DNA from: Bacilli bacterium
GTDB lineage: Bacteria; Bacillota_I; Bacilli_A; RFN20; CAG-826
DNA length: 46,876 nucleotides
NCBI GenBank assembly: GCA_017651165.1
Contig: JAGCDH010000004.1
Span: 69,096 to 115,971, forward strand
Direction of reading: 5' to 3'
Shown here: positions 33,888 through 43,591 of the stretch, piece by piece
Layout of the letters: every line of letters starts with the position of its first letter
Position numbering within the stretch: the stretch's first letter is position 1
Position numbers and translations under genes: made by a program
Notes under the pieces: generated by a model
Database searches by the model: none
Told to the model about the DNA's origin: nothing
What the model saw: the letters and a program-made list of their open reading frames with translations, nothing else

Positions 33888-35309
33888 ATGAAAAAAGTAG
33901 TTACAAATCCCTACTTACCAAATTTTGAGTACGTCCCAGATGGTGAGCCACACGTTTTTAATGGACGCGTTTATGTCTATGGTTCTCACGACCGTTTCGG
34001 TAGCAGCGGTTTCTGTCTAAATGACTATATTACATGGTCTGCCCCAATCGACGATTTATCCGATTGGCGTTATGAAGGTGTTATTTGGAAGAAAACAGAT
34101 GATCCATTAAACAAGAGAAAGAAACAATTCTATGCTCCAGACGTTTGCCAAGGTCCAGATGGCAAATTCTATATCTATTATTCACCAGCCCCAGGCATCA
34201 CAAAAGGTTCTTGGGTCATCCGCTGCGCTGTTAGCGATAGCCCAGCTGGTCCATTCAAATTCCACGGTAAAGTTGATTTATCAAAATGGCAAAAGAATTA
34301 TGCACCATTTGATCCAGCCGTTTATGTGGAAGATGGTCATGTTTATTTATATTACGGCTCAGCCTTGTTCTATCCTGTTATTGGCTTGAGCGCGAAAAAG
34401 ATTCTCGGTGGTGCGGTTGTCGAATTAGATCCAAAAGACATGGTCACAGTTATTACTGAACCAATTACCACAGTTCCATCAATCCAAAATGATAAAAATA
34501 AAGAATATGGTATGCATGCTTTCTTTGAAGCAAGCTCTATGCGAAAGTTCAAAGGCAAATACTATTTCATTTATTCTTCACAAGCTGGTCACGAATTATT
34601 CTATTGTATCGGCGATACACCAGTTGGCCCATTCAGAAAAGGTGGCACATTAGTTTCTAATGGTGATATCGGTTTGCGTGACTGTGTAGATAAAAAATCC
34701 GCGTGTGACTTCACAGGTAACACACACGGTTCCATGGTCGAAGTCAATGGTAAATACTATGTATTCGCACATAGACAAACCAATAAATGTCAATTCTCCA
34801 GACAAGGTTTTGCCGAAGAAACATTTATCGAAGAAGATGGCTCTATCAAGCAAGTTGAAAGAACATCTCAAGGTTTATATGGCAAACCATTACCAGGTAA
34901 GGGTGAATACTTTGCCTCTATCAACTGTGGCTTAAGAGCCAAGAATAGCAACAGATTCTATGGCATCTTCAAATTCGGCCACAAGAAAGAACCTTTCTTA
35001 ACACAAAATGGTAAAGATAGAGAAGAAAACCCAGATCAATATGTCAAGAATTTCAACGATGGCTGTTCCATCACTTACAAATACTTCGATTTAAGAGAAA
35101 CCAAATCCTTTGGTATTGAAGTTAACGGTAAAGCAAACGGCAAACTCATCATGAATTATGGTGATAAAGAAGCCGTTCAAGAAGTAGCCTTAAATAAAGA
35201 AAACAAAGTTATCGAATTCCCAATTGAAAAAGGTGGCGAAAAAGATATGGTCGTTTTCCGTTATGAAGGCAAAGGCGCTCTTAATTTAACTAAGTTAATT
35301 CTTAAGTAG
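33888..35309 (+). CDS. Glycoside hydrolase family 43 protein
   Basis: A 473-residue GH43 enzyme, acting on arabinoxylan-type side chains or xylosides. The five-bladed propeller occupies about residues 1-320: NPYLPNFEYVPDGEPHVF contains the general-base Asp, YAPDVCQGPDGKFYIYYS is the second blade signature, and FEASS is the probable acid Glu. The last ~130 residues look like a beta-sandwich carbohydrate-binding module. There is no signal peptide, so it is cytoplasmic and would act on imported oligosaccharides, matching the GPH symporter and ABC ATPase. ATG 33888 has AGGAGA about 8 nt upstream; a start 63 nt earlier is rejected for lack of SD. Confidence 0.9.
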   Translation: MKKVVTNPYLPNFEYVPDGEPHVFNGRVYVYGSHDRFGSSGFCLNDYITWSAPIDDLSDWRYEGVIWKKTDDPLNKRKKQFYAPDVCQGPDGKFYIYYSPAPGITKGSWVIRCAVSDSPAGPFKFHGKVDLSKWQKNYAPFDPAVYVEDGHVYLYYGSALFYPVIGLSAKKILGGAVVELDPKDMVTVITEPITTVPSIQNDKNKEYGMHAFFEASSMRKFKGKYYFIYSSQAGHELFYCIGDTPVGPFRKGGTLVSNGDIGLRDCVDKKSACDFTGNTHGSMVEVNGKYYVFAHRQTNKCQFSRQGFAEETFIEEDGSIKQVERTSQGLYGKPLPGKGEYFASINCGLRAKNSNRFYGIFKFGHKKEPFLTQNGKDREENPDQYVKNFNDGCSITYKYFDLRETKSFGIEVNGKANGKLIMNYGDKEAVQEVALNKENKVIEFPIEKGGEKDMVVFRYEGKGALNLTKLILK

Positions 35310-35317
35310 GTATTAAT

Positions 35318-36043
35318 ATGTATAACAATAGAAGACATGCCCCTCTCGCTATTACTATTGCGGCATTACTGGGGTTTTACTCATTGTTCTATTTAGTTTT
35401 AGGGATCATTGCCTTAGTTTCCTATATTGAAGTGGGATATGGAGCATTAATAGCCAGATATATAATTTCACTAGTTTTCAATCTATTTCTCTTAATAGCA
35501 ACTGTTTTAATGGCCGCCTTCTCGGTTAGAAGCAAAAAACTGCTAATCCCCGTTGGAACAATTTCTATATTTTTATTAGGCGTTTCAATAACTGATTGCA
35601 TTTCAATTACTGGTGCACCAGTGTGGACAATTGTTTTATGCGTTATTGAAGTATTGGTAATTATATCTTCTTTGATTCTATCAATTGTTGCTGTTTGTGT
35701 GGCAAAAGCGTTCGGAAGAGATTATCCTCAACCACAGCCACAATACGGCTATGATTATCAACGTCCACAACAATATCCACAATATCAACAGCCATATCCT
35801 CAACAAGGATATCCACAATATCAACAACCTTATCAACAACAAGTTCAACAGCCATATCCTCAACAAGGATATCCACAATATCAACAACCTGCTCCTCAAC
35901 CTCAACCTCAGCCATATCCTCAACAACCTCAAATGAGTCCAGAGGCAGCTGAAGAAATTAGAAGAGCCCAAGAGTTGTTGAACTCTGGCGCAATTACAGT
36001 TGAACAATTCAGCGAATTGCAACGTCGAGCGCTCAATAAGTAA
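35318..36043 (+). CDS. Four-TM protein with Pro/Gln/Tyr repeat linker and C-terminal SHOCT domain
   Basis: A 241-residue protein with about four hydrophobic segments in residues 12-130, then a low-complexity linker of QPYPQQGYPQYQQ repeats (about 140-205), then a short C-terminal SHOCT-type helix pair (EEIRRAQELLNSGAITVEQFSELQRRAL). The SHOCT family is common in membrane proteins of Firmicutes and probably mediates oligomerisation. The function is unknown. The linker is encoded by an almost exact 60-bp tandem repeat. The gene follows GH43 by 8 nt. Confidence 0.85.
   Translation: MYNNRRHAPLAITIAALLGFYSLFYLVLGIIALVSYIEVGYGALIARYIISLVFNLFLLIATVLMAAFSVRSKKLLIPVGTISIFLLGVSITDCISITGAPVWTIVLCVIEVLVIISSLILSIVAVCVAKAFGRDYPQPQPQYGYDYQRPQQYPQYQQPYPQQGYPQYQQPYQQQVQQPYPQQGYPQYQQPAPQPQPQPYPQQPQMSPEAAEEIRRAQELLNSGAITVEQFSELQRRALNK
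35785..35890. repeat. Tandem 60-bp repeat within the SHOCT protein gene
   Basis: A 46-nt sequence at 35785-35830 recurs without change at 35845-35890, giving a 60-bp period. It encodes QQPYPQQGYPQYQQP twice. Such a repeat can gain or lose in-frame units of 20 residues by slippage. Confidence 0.9.
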
Positions 36044-36062
36044 AAAACATTGTGCTGGTTTG

Positions 36063-36088
36063 AAAAAAGCCCTTAAAGGGCTTTTTAA
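36063..36088. terminator. Bidirectional terminator between SHOCT gene and toxin gene
   Basis: AAAAAGCCCTT/AAGGGCTTTTT around a short loop, with T/A runs on both strands. The stop codon of the toxin gene lies within its 3' arm. Confidence 0.85.
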
Positions 36089-36402
36089 TTATCTTGTATA
36101 AATAGATTCTTGCAATAGTCACTTCTAGCGAATAGTATTCTGTGAACAACTATTTTTTCTTCCTCGATTTTGTAAAAAACTAAGTAAGATTTATAAATGA
36201 CATAGCGGTAATCCGTAATAATGTTTTCAAATTGCAATGGTATTCCAGATTGTGGAAAGTCTTTCTTGCTATTTATTTTAGCAATCAAACCTTTTACATA
36301 TTCCGTGGTAGTGCTTTTATCTAAACACAGGTTATAAATGTCGTCAGTTAATTTTAGTAAGTCTGTTTTGGCGACATCGGAAAATGTAATCTTATAACTC
36401 AT
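36085..36402 (-). CDS. RelE/ParE-family toxin
   Basis: A 105-residue protein with the RelE/ParE fold pattern: MSYKITFSDVAKTDLLKL at the N-terminus, a helical middle, then YRYVIYKSYLVFYKIEEEKIVVHRILFARSDY. RelE-type toxins cleave ribosome-bound mRNA and ParE types act on gyrase; the motif here does not decide between them. It overlaps the antitoxin gene by 11 nt, the usual arrangement. Confidence 0.9.
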   Translation of the reverse strand: MSYKITFSDVAKTDLLKLTDDIYNLCLDKSTTTEYVKGLIAKINSKKDFPQSGIPLQFENIITDYRYVIYKSYLVFYKIEEEKIVVHRILFARSDYCKNLFIQDN

Positions 36403-36661
36403 CTATTTTCTGTTTAATTAGTTCTTCTACTTCCTCGATTGTATGTTGCTTTTCTTCTTCTGCTGATTTTTGACCTTTTGCTAATTCACACAATAAAATA
36501 AGTGCATTACGCATACGTTCATATTCGTATTCGTCGGCGATGTCTCTAATTATGTAACGTCCTCGGCCATTGACCGTTAAATAAACAGGAGTTCCTTCTG
36601 AAACGTGTTCAAGAACAGTATTGTAATTTCTCAAATCAGACACTGGTAGGATAGTAGCCAT
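36392..36661 (-). CDS. Phd/YefM-type antitoxin
   Basis: An 89-residue protein with the Phd/YefM N-terminal DNA-binding form (MATILPVSDLRNYNTVLEHV, then VYLTVNGRGRYII) and an acidic, helical C-terminus (EEVEELIKQKIDEL) that should wrap the toxin. AGGAGG lies about 7 nt before the ATG. Two dyads sit in its promoter region, as expected for autorepression by the toxin-antitoxin complex. Confidence 0.9.
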   Translation of the reverse strand: MATILPVSDLRNYNTVLEHVSEGTPVYLTVNGRGRYIIRDIADEYEYERMRNALILLCELAKGQKSAEEEKQHTIEEVEELIKQKIDEL

Positions 36662-36682
36662 CTTAAGTCCTCCTTTCTTGAA

Positions 36683-36714
36683 ATTATTATAAATAATACT
36701 TTTGCTCTAAGCAA
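36683..36714 (-). promoter_or_regulatory. Toxin-antitoxin promoter with overlapping dyads
   Basis: On the minus strand TTGCTT (36714-36709), 17-nt spacer, TATAAT (36691-36686). The -35 box is inside dyad TTGCT-CTA-AGCAA (36702-36714), and the -10 box is within the A/T-only dyad at 36683-36697. Bound antitoxin would block both boxes. Confidence 0.7.
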
Positions 36715-36794
36715 GATTTATCATAAAAAATTAAGTAAAATATTACGAAAATATCAAAAATATGCCTCCATTTCCTATAGTTTTTCTTTGATTG

Positions 36795-37954
<1,160 letters not shown>

Positions 37955-37955
<1 letters not shown>

Positions 37956-38995
37956 TGGATATTAATCTATTTGACTACTATCTTCCTGAAGAATTAATTG
38001 CCCAAAGGCCAAGCGAGAAGAGAGATCATTCTCGTCTTTTACTTGTTAATAGAGAGAATCATACATTTGAAGATAAACACTTCTACGATATCGTTAATTA
38101 CTTACACGGGGGCGATGTTTTAGTTAGAAACAATACTAAAGTTATCCCCGCTAGATTACTTGGAATCAAGGAAAAGACTGGTGCACATTGTGAATTATTA
38201 CTCCTTAAGCAATTAGAAGGAGATAATTGGGAATGTTTAACTAGACCTGCTAAATCATTAAAGGTCGGTGCTAGAGTCGATTTTGGCGAAGGAAAACTCA
38301 TTGCAGAGTGTATCGAAGAAAGAGAAGAAGGCCTTCGAGTATTCAAATTTATCTATGATGGCATCTTCTTAGAAGTCTTAGATCAACTTGGCAAAATGCC
38401 TTTGCCACCATATATTGCAAAGCAATTATGCACAAATGATAGATACCAAACTGTCTATGCTAAGTATGAAGGCAGTGCTGCTGCTCCAACAGCAGGATTC
38501 CATTTTACCGAAGAATTATTTGAAACATTAAAAGCAAAAGGTGTCGAAATTATTGATGTGACCTTACATATTGGTTTAGGCACATTTAGACCAGTCAAAG
38601 TCAATGATACTAAGGACCATGTGATGCACAGTGAAGTATATGAAATGAGCGAAGAATCCGCTCAAAAATTGAATGCTGCAAAAGCTAGTGGAAAGCGTAT
38701 TGTTGCCATTGGAACTACATCAGTCAGAACACTTGAAGCCAACTATTCTAAGTACGGAATGTTTAAACCTACAAGAGAAGCAACTAATATCTTCATTGAG
38801 CCTGGTTATGAATACAAAACCGTGGATGCTTTAATCACAAATTTCCACTTACCAAAATCCACTTTAATTATGCTCGTTTCTGCGTTCATGGGTAGAGAAT
38901 TTACTTTAGAAGTTTATAAGCATGCTGTTGAGGAAAAGTACCGTTTCTTCTCCTTTGGTGATGCGATGTTTATTTATGGAAGAAACAAAGATTAA
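37955..38995 (+). CDS. queA: S-adenosylmethionine:tRNA ribosyltransferase-isomerase
   Basis: Adds the epoxycyclopentane ring from SAM to preQ1 in tRNA, making epoxyqueuosine. Characteristic parts are [20 protein letters not shown] near the start, [23 protein letters not shown] and [18 protein letters not shown]. The length of 346 fits. The ATG overlaps the tgt stop (TAATG), so the genes are coupled. Second gene of tgt-queA-queH. Confidence 0.97.
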
Positions 38996-39602
38996 TTATC
39001 AAAAAGAACAGCAAAAACTGCTCGAAAATCTTAAAAACAGCGGTAAAAAGCCAACTCTTTTACTCCATGTTTGCTGTGGTCCTTGCTTTACCTATCCATA
39101 TGAACTCATCAGGGACTATTTTGACATTACCATCATCTATAACAATTCCAACATCTATCCAAAGGAAGAATACAATCGCCGCTTAAATGAACTCAAAAAA
39201 TACTTATCCGATATCAATAGTGGAATCAAAATCATTGAATTCCCATATGATAACACAACCTACAATATTGATTTAGAACCATACGCAAATCAGAGGGAAG
39301 GAATGGATCGCTGCCGTATCTGTTTCCGAAAAAGACTGGGCCAAGCAATCGACTATGCAGACGAACATAATTTTGATTTTGTCGGCACTGTGATGAGTAT
39401 CTCCAGATTTAAAAATTCTCAAGATTTAAACAAGATTGGTTTTGAACTTGCAGAAGGTAAAAAAGTTAAATGGTTGCCTGCGGATTTCAAAAAGAATGGT
39501 GGATATGAAAAGTCTCTAGATATCGTAAGAGCATATAAAATGTATTTCCAGCACTATTGTGGTTGTAAGTTCAGTATTCGCTCCAACAAAGAAGAACTAT
39601 AG
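38976..39602 (+). CDS. queH: Epoxyqueuosine reductase QueH
   Basis: Reduces epoxyqueuosine to queuosine, the last step of the pathway. It carries the signature LLHVCCGPC and further paired cysteines (CRICF, CGCKF) that hold the metal and Fe-S centre of QueH. It replaces the B12-dependent QueG, so no cobalamin is needed. ATG 38976 overlaps the end of queA by 20 nt. Upstream in-frame starts exist but would overlap queA more. The preQ1 synthesis genes (queCDEF) are not here, so preQ1 or queuine is probably salvaged, or those genes lie elsewhere. Confidence 0.93.
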   Translation: MEETKINYQKEQQKLLENLKNSGKKPTLLLHVCCGPCFTYPYELIRDYFDITIIYNNSNIYPKEEYNRRLNELKKYLSDINSGIKIIEFPYDNTTYNIDLEPYANQREGMDRCRICFRKRLGQAIDYADEHNFDFVGTVMSISRFKNSQDLNKIGFELAEGKKVKWLPADFKKNGGYEKSLDIVRAYKMYFQHYCGCKFSIRSNKEEL

Positions 39603-39657
39603 TTTTATTACTTTTTATTTATAAAGATATAAGAGTTAGTGAAATCTAATTTTTTAC

Positions 39658-39685
39658 TTTACACGCGGACAAATAAGTATATAAT
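39658..39685 (+). promoter_or_regulatory. Promoter of the iron-transport operon
   Basis: TTTACA (39658-39663), 16-nt spacer, TATAAT (39680-39685). The predicted start lies on the edge of an inverted repeat that could be an operator. Confidence 0.75.
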
Positions 39686-39692
39686 AATTGCA

Positions 39693-39708
39693 GTTAGTCA
39701 AAACTAAC
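39693..39708. promoter_or_regulatory. Candidate metal-regulator operator at feoA
   Basis: Perfect dyad GTTAGT (39693-39698), 4-nt CAAA spacer, ACTAAC (39703-39708), at the predicted transcription start. A weaker copy GTTAGT-GAAAT-CTAAT is at 39635-39650, upstream of the -35 box. The TTAG/CTAA arms resemble sites of DtxR/MntR-type iron or manganese repressors; the regulator itself is not in the window. Confidence 0.5.
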
Positions 39709-39733
39709 CATTTGCATAGAGAGGTAGGAATTT

Positions 39734-39964
39734 ATGCTTAAAAAATTATCAGAATTCAAGATAGGCGAGACTGGCCTAGTAAAAAAGGTAGAAGGGGAAG
39801 GACGTTTTCGTAGAAGATTGCTAGATATGGGCGTTACTCCTGGTACCACAATTTATTTAAGAAAAAAGGCTCCTTTAGGAGATCCTTTAGAAATCACATT
39901 ACGCGGCTATGAATTAACTCTTAGAAAAGACGAAGCCCAATTAGTGATATTGGAGGTTGCCTAA
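39734..39964 (+). CDS. feoA: Ferrous iron transport protein A
   Basis: A 76-residue SH3-like FeoA, which supports FeoB in Fe2+ uptake at the membrane. The family pattern RFRRRLLDMGVTPGTTIYLRKKAPLGDPLEITLRG is clear in spirit (RRLLDMG, then APLGDP). A GAGGTAGG SD precedes the ATG. First gene of feoA-feoB-Cys-rich protein-ZIP. Confidence 0.95.
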   Translation: MLKKLSEFKIGETGLVKKVEGEGRFRRRLLDMGVTPGTTIYLRKKAPLGDPLEITLRGYELTLRKDEAQLVILEVA

Positions 39965-39965
39965 T

Positions 39966-42287
39966 ATGAAGAGGTTTGCATTAGCGGGCAACCCAAACTG
40001 TGGCAAAACCACTTTATTTAATAGTTTAACTGGTAGCAGTGCTCACGTTGGTAACTGGCCAGGGGTTACTGTCGAAAAGAAAGATGGTACTTATAAGAAA
40101 TTAAAAGAGCCAATTTCTATTATCGACTTACCTGGTATTTATTCATTGTCACCATATACAAGCGAAGAAGTAATTGCTAGAAACTATATCATCGATGAAA
40201 AGCCTGACTGTGTTATCAACATAGTTGATGCCACCAACTTAGAAAGAAACTTATATTTAACTACTCAATTATTAGAAATCGATGTTCCTATGGTCGTCGC
40301 CATCAACATGATGGATATTCTTAATAAGCGTGGTGATGTTTTAGATCTTGAGGTTCTTCAAGAAAAATTAGGCATCCCGTGTGTTGAAGTAAGCGCTTTA
40401 AAAGAAGATCATCTTGATGAATTAATGAAGGCTGCCTATGAAGCATCTAAGCAACCAAGAATTGGAAGAAGTGTCTTCCTTAATAAAGACTTAGTCCACC
40501 TCATTGGTGACGTCAAAATTGCTTTTGAAGGTAAAGGTGTTGATAATCCATTATTCCACGCAATCAAACTCATCGAGAACGACGAAGTTGAAGTTAAAAT
40601 GCATGGTGACTTAGTCAAAATGGTGGATGAATTTAAAAAGACATTTAATGATGATGTCTTTGGTGATGATATTGAAGCCGTTATCGCTGATAGCCGTTAT
40701 AAATACATCACTGCGGAATTTGCAAAAGCTTTAACAAGAAATAGAAGAAGTGACGATGATGAAGTTATTTCCACACAATCTGATCGTATTGATAGATTCC
40801 TAACACATAAAGTGTTTGGGTTAGTATTCTTTGCTGTTGTTCTCTTCTTAGCGTTCCATCTCACATTCTCAGAAAACTTATTCTTCTTAGGTGGATTATT
40901 TAAAAACGTCGTTCCTTCATTTGAAGGTAGCATCTATGAAGGATTGTTCTGGAGTGAAAGCGGCATTAATTCTCCTGGTGTCATCATGTTCAATTTCTTT
41001 GACATGTCCTTTAGTGCGCTGACGGATGCTGCTAGAGGCGGTCTTGATGCAGCTTTAGGAGTAGGACACTGGTTTACAGGTTTCCTTTGTGATGGTGTCT
41101 TAACTGGTTTATTCGCCATTTTAGGATTCTTACCACAAATTTTATTGTTGTTCTTATTTTTCTCTATTATGGAAGATACAGGATATATGGCGCGTGTGGC
41201 CTTTATCTTTGATAAATTATTCCGTAAGTTTGGTTTATCCGGTAGAGCGCTTATCCCAATGATTATGGGCTTTGGTTGCTCTGTTCCAGCGATGATCAAT
41301 ACAAGAACACTTGCTGATGACAAAGAAAAGATTGCCACAGTTAGAGTTATCCCATTCTTCTCTTGTGGCGCGAAGTTACCAATCTTGCTTGGTATTGCCG
41401 GCGCTATCGCAGAAGTATTCGGCTTTAGCAATGTCGATTTAATCACTTATTCGATGTACGTCCTCGGTATTTGTACCGCAGTCATTGCTGTATTAATCAT
41501 GAGAAATACAACATTAAAAGGTGATTCAAACCCATTCATTATGGAGTTACCAGCGTATCACTTACCACAATTTAAAGCTTTAATGATCCACCTCTGGGAT
41601 AAAGCTAAACACTTTGTGAAAAAAGCATTCACCATCATCTTAGCTTCCACAATTATCGTTTGGTTCTTAACTAACTTTGGTTGGAACTGGCATATGGTGG
41701 ATTCAGTAGGAGATTCCATCCTCGGTAGTATTGGTCAACTCATTCAACCAATCTTTACTCCTTTAGGTTTTGGCTCACAATTATCTCCTATTGGTTGGGT
41801 ATTTGCTGTTGCAGCAATCACTGGCTTAATCGCTAAAGAAAATGTTATTGCGACATTCATTAGCTTGGGTACAGTGGCAGTTGCTTTCCTTAACAGTGGT
41901 GTTGTTGATCCAAGCGTGATCGAAGCCATTGAAGCCGATGAAAATGGTATTACTGCGACAGTAGCGATGATTCATGCCACCGGCATCACATGGCAAGGCT
42001 GTATCTCCTTTATTGCCTTTAATATGTTAACCATTCCTTGCTTTGCCGCTTGCGCGACCGCAAGAGCGGAATTACCTAAAGGTAAATTCAAATGGACTTT
42101 ACTCTTCTGGATCCTTACATCCTTTATTGGTTCAGCATTTGTCTATTGCTTCTTAAGCATGTTCTCAAGAGCAACATTAGCTTGGGCTATTCCAGTTACA
42201 GTAGGTTTAATCCTTTTAGGGGTATGTGGAGGTTTTTGCATCCATTTCTATAACAAAAGACAAAGAACCAGAAAATTAGGAGCGTAA
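39966..42287 (+). CDS. feoB: Ferrous iron transporter B
   Basis: The 773-residue inner-membrane Fe2+ transporter. It has an N-terminal G domain with G1 GNPNCGKTT (near residues 8-16), G3 DLPGIYSLSPYT and G4 NMMD, a helical linker, then a polytopic core with the two Gate regions (GFGCSVPA and CGAKLPI) and a C-terminal FVYCFLSMF segment. ATG 39966 is used, with GGAGG at 39952-39956; a TTG 9 nt earlier is too close to that SD. The ATG is 1 nt after the feoA stop codon. Confidence 0.97.
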   Translation: MKRFALAGNPNCGKTTLFNSLTGSSAHVGNWPGVTVEKKDGTYKKLKEPISIIDLPGIYSLSPYTSEEVIARNYIIDEKPDCVINIVDATNLERNLYLTTQLLEIDVPMVVAINMMDILNKRGDVLDLEVLQEKLGIPCVEVSALKEDHLDELMKAAYEASKQPRIGRSVFLNKDLVHLIGDVKIAFEGKGVDNPLFHAIKLIENDEVEVKMHGDLVKMVDEFKKTFNDDVFGDDIEAVIADSRYKYITAEFAKALTRNRRSDDDEVISTQSDRIDRFLTHKVFGLVFFAVVLFLAFHLTFSENLFFLGGLFKNVVPSFEGSIYEGLFWSESGINSPGVIMFNFFDMSFSALTDAARGGLDAALGVGHWFTGFLCDGVLTGLFAILGFLPQILLLFLFFSIMEDTGYMARVAFIFDKLFRKFGLSGRALIPMIMGFGCSVPAMINTRTLADDKEKIATVRVIPFFSCGAKLPILLGIAGAIAEVFGFSNVDLITYSMYVLGICTAVIAVLIMRNTTLKGDSNPFIMELPAYHLPQFKALMIHLWDKAKHFVKKAFTIILASTIIVWFLTNFGWNWHMVDSVGDSILGSIGQLIQPIFTPLGFGSQLSPIGWVFAVAAITGLIAKENVIATFISLGTVAVAFLNSGVVDPSVIEAIEADENGITATVAMIHATGITWQGCISFIAFNMLTIPCFAACATARAELPKGKFKWTLLFWILTSFIGSAFVYCFLSMFSRATLAWAIPVTVGLILLGVCGGFCIHFYNKRQRTRKLGA

Positions 42288-42288
42288 T

Positions 42289-42477
42289 ATGAACGAACAA
42301 GCAGTATCTATCTTATTAGCCATTATTTGTATACTGTTTTCGTTATCCCTCATTGGCTTTTTAGTGGGCAGATACATCTATCGCAGAAAACACAATTTAC
42401 CAACTGGTGACTGCGAATGTTGCTGCATAAGCACTAAAAAGATTCTTAAGAAATATCACAAAAGCAAAAAGTTATGA
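42289..42477 (+). CDS. FeoB-associated Cys-rich membrane protein
   Basis: A 62-residue protein with one TM helix (about residues 7-28) and a cytoplasmic tail with the cluster CECCC (residues about 42-46) followed by a Lys-rich end. Small proteins of this type occur just behind feoB in Firmicutes and are thought to act in place of FeoC. Overlaps the next gene by 4 nt (ATGA). Confidence 0.9.
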   Translation: MNEQAVSILLAIICILFSLSLIGFLVGRYIYRRKHNLPTGDCECCCISTKKILKKYHKSKKL

Positions 42478-43268
42478 GCAAATATGTTTATCCATTAATT
42501 GGTATACCTCTAATATTCGCCTGTACAACATTAGGAGCATTATTCGTTTTCTTTTTAAGAAAAAGAGAAATATCTCCTCGATTAAGTAAAATCTTTATCG
42601 GTTTTGCGGCAGGCGTGATGTTTTCCGCATCGTTCTTCTCCCTTATTAAGCCAGCCTTAGAAACCAGCGTATCCTATATGCCCTCCTGGTTAATCGTTGT
42701 AATTTCCATTGTTTTAGGCGCTGGTTTCTTGTGGCTTATTGATAAAGTTGTTCCTCACTTTCACACTAATGAGAACAAAGAAGAAGGTTTAAGAACAAAC
42801 AGGATGTCAAAGACATCAAAGATGTTTTTAGCGGTAACCATCCACAACGTCCCAGAAGGCTTATCAGTCGGTATTGCCTTTGGTGTTGCGTTATTGCAAA
42901 CAAACAATCATGCCTTACTCGTTGGCGCTCTTTTACTAGCTATTGGTATTGGTATTCAAAACATTCCAGAAGGAGCAGTTGTATCCCTTCCAGTCAAAGC
43001 GGAAACCGGCTCATCTGGTAAAGCATTTGTCTTTGGAATGCTCTCTGGAATTGTTGAACCAATCGCTGCGGTGATAGGTCTTTTCTTAGCGATGCAGATT
43101 CAAGGAATTATGCCTTGGGCTTTAGCGTTCGCTGCGGGTTGTATGATCTACGTTGTCGCGGAAGAAATGATCCCTGAAATGACTAGCGAAGGCCACGATC
43201 ATTTTGGTGTTTGGTCCTTCATAGCAGGCTTTGTCATAATGCTCGCTTTAGACTGCATTCAGTTCTAA
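42474..43268 (+). CDS. ZIP-family metal transporter
   Basis: A 264-residue ZIP (ZupT/GufA-like) divalent-metal transporter with eight TM segments. The binuclear metal site is visible as HNVPEG in TM4 and QNIPEG in TM5, the second with Gln in place of the usual His. A histidine-containing loop (HFHT) joins TM3 and TM4. Substrates may be Zn2+, Fe2+ or Mn2+. Location in the feo operon and the dyad in the promoter suggest iron or manganese. Confidence 0.93.
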   Translation: MSKYVYPLIGIPLIFACTTLGALFVFFLRKREISPRLSKIFIGFAAGVMFSASFFSLIKPALETSVSYMPSWLIVVISIVLGAGFLWLIDKVVPHFHTNENKEEGLRTNRMSKTSKMFLAVTIHNVPEGLSVGIAFGVALLQTNNHALLVGALLLAIGIGIQNIPEGAVVSLPVKAETGSSGKAFVFGMLSGIVEPIAAVIGLFLAMQIQGIMPWALAFAAGCMIYVVAEEMIPEMTSEGHDHFGVWSFIAGFVIMLALDCIQF

Positions 43269-43282
43269 TAGAAAATGTGATT

Positions 43283-43313
43283 GAATCTTCCTAAAAGTGA
43301 AGATTCTTTTTCT
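43283..43313 (+). terminator. Terminator of the feo-ZIP operon
   Basis: GAATCTTC (43283-43290), 8-nt loop, GAAGATTC (43299-43306), then TTTTTCTT. Strong and well placed. Confidence 0.92.
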
Positions 43314-43556
43314 TAAATTTTCAGTGTATTTTGGCCCAAAAATAGGGGTCTTTTTGTTCTTACTATTTTTCCTGTTTTTGACCATTTTTTGTGTCATTTT
43401 TCTTTATTTTTTCGAATAATAAAAACACAAAAATTAGCCATCAAAAATGACTTTTTTCACTTTTTTCGACCCTCAAAAATGGTGGTTTTTGATAGCACGC
43501 CCCGCCTCTTTCTTTGGTTTAGTTTTGTTATATATTTTTAATTTATTAAATAAATG
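43314..43556. other. Noncoding T-rich spacer with TCAAAAATG repeats
   Basis: No credible gene here. The stretch is rich in T on the plus strand and has direct repeats TCAAAAATG (43441-43449 and 43473-43481) and an inverted repeat ATCAAAAA/TTTTTGAT (43440-43447/43486-43493). I see no DnaA boxes and no RNA-gene signature. It may insulate or enhance the ribosomal promoter. Confidence 0.5.
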
Positions 43557-43585
43557 TTGACAGTGCATACACACTCCCGTATGAT
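43557..43585 (+). promoter_or_regulatory. S10 operon promoter
   Basis: TTGACA (43557-43562), 17-nt spacer, TATGAT (43580-43585). Consensus -35, near-consensus -10; start near 43592. Confidence 0.85.
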
Positions 43586-43591
43586 ATTAAA

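Noticed and set aside
35785-35890. CRISPR-like array
   Set aside because: Only two units, in frame in a coding gene, translating to a P/Q/Y linker.
40934-41446. 170-codon minus-strand frame within feoB
   Set aside because: No SD, antisense to a well conserved membrane core.
43314-43556. Replication origin
   Set aside because: T-rich and repetitive, but no DnaA boxes (TTATCCACA) and no dnaA/dnaN/gyrase neighbours.
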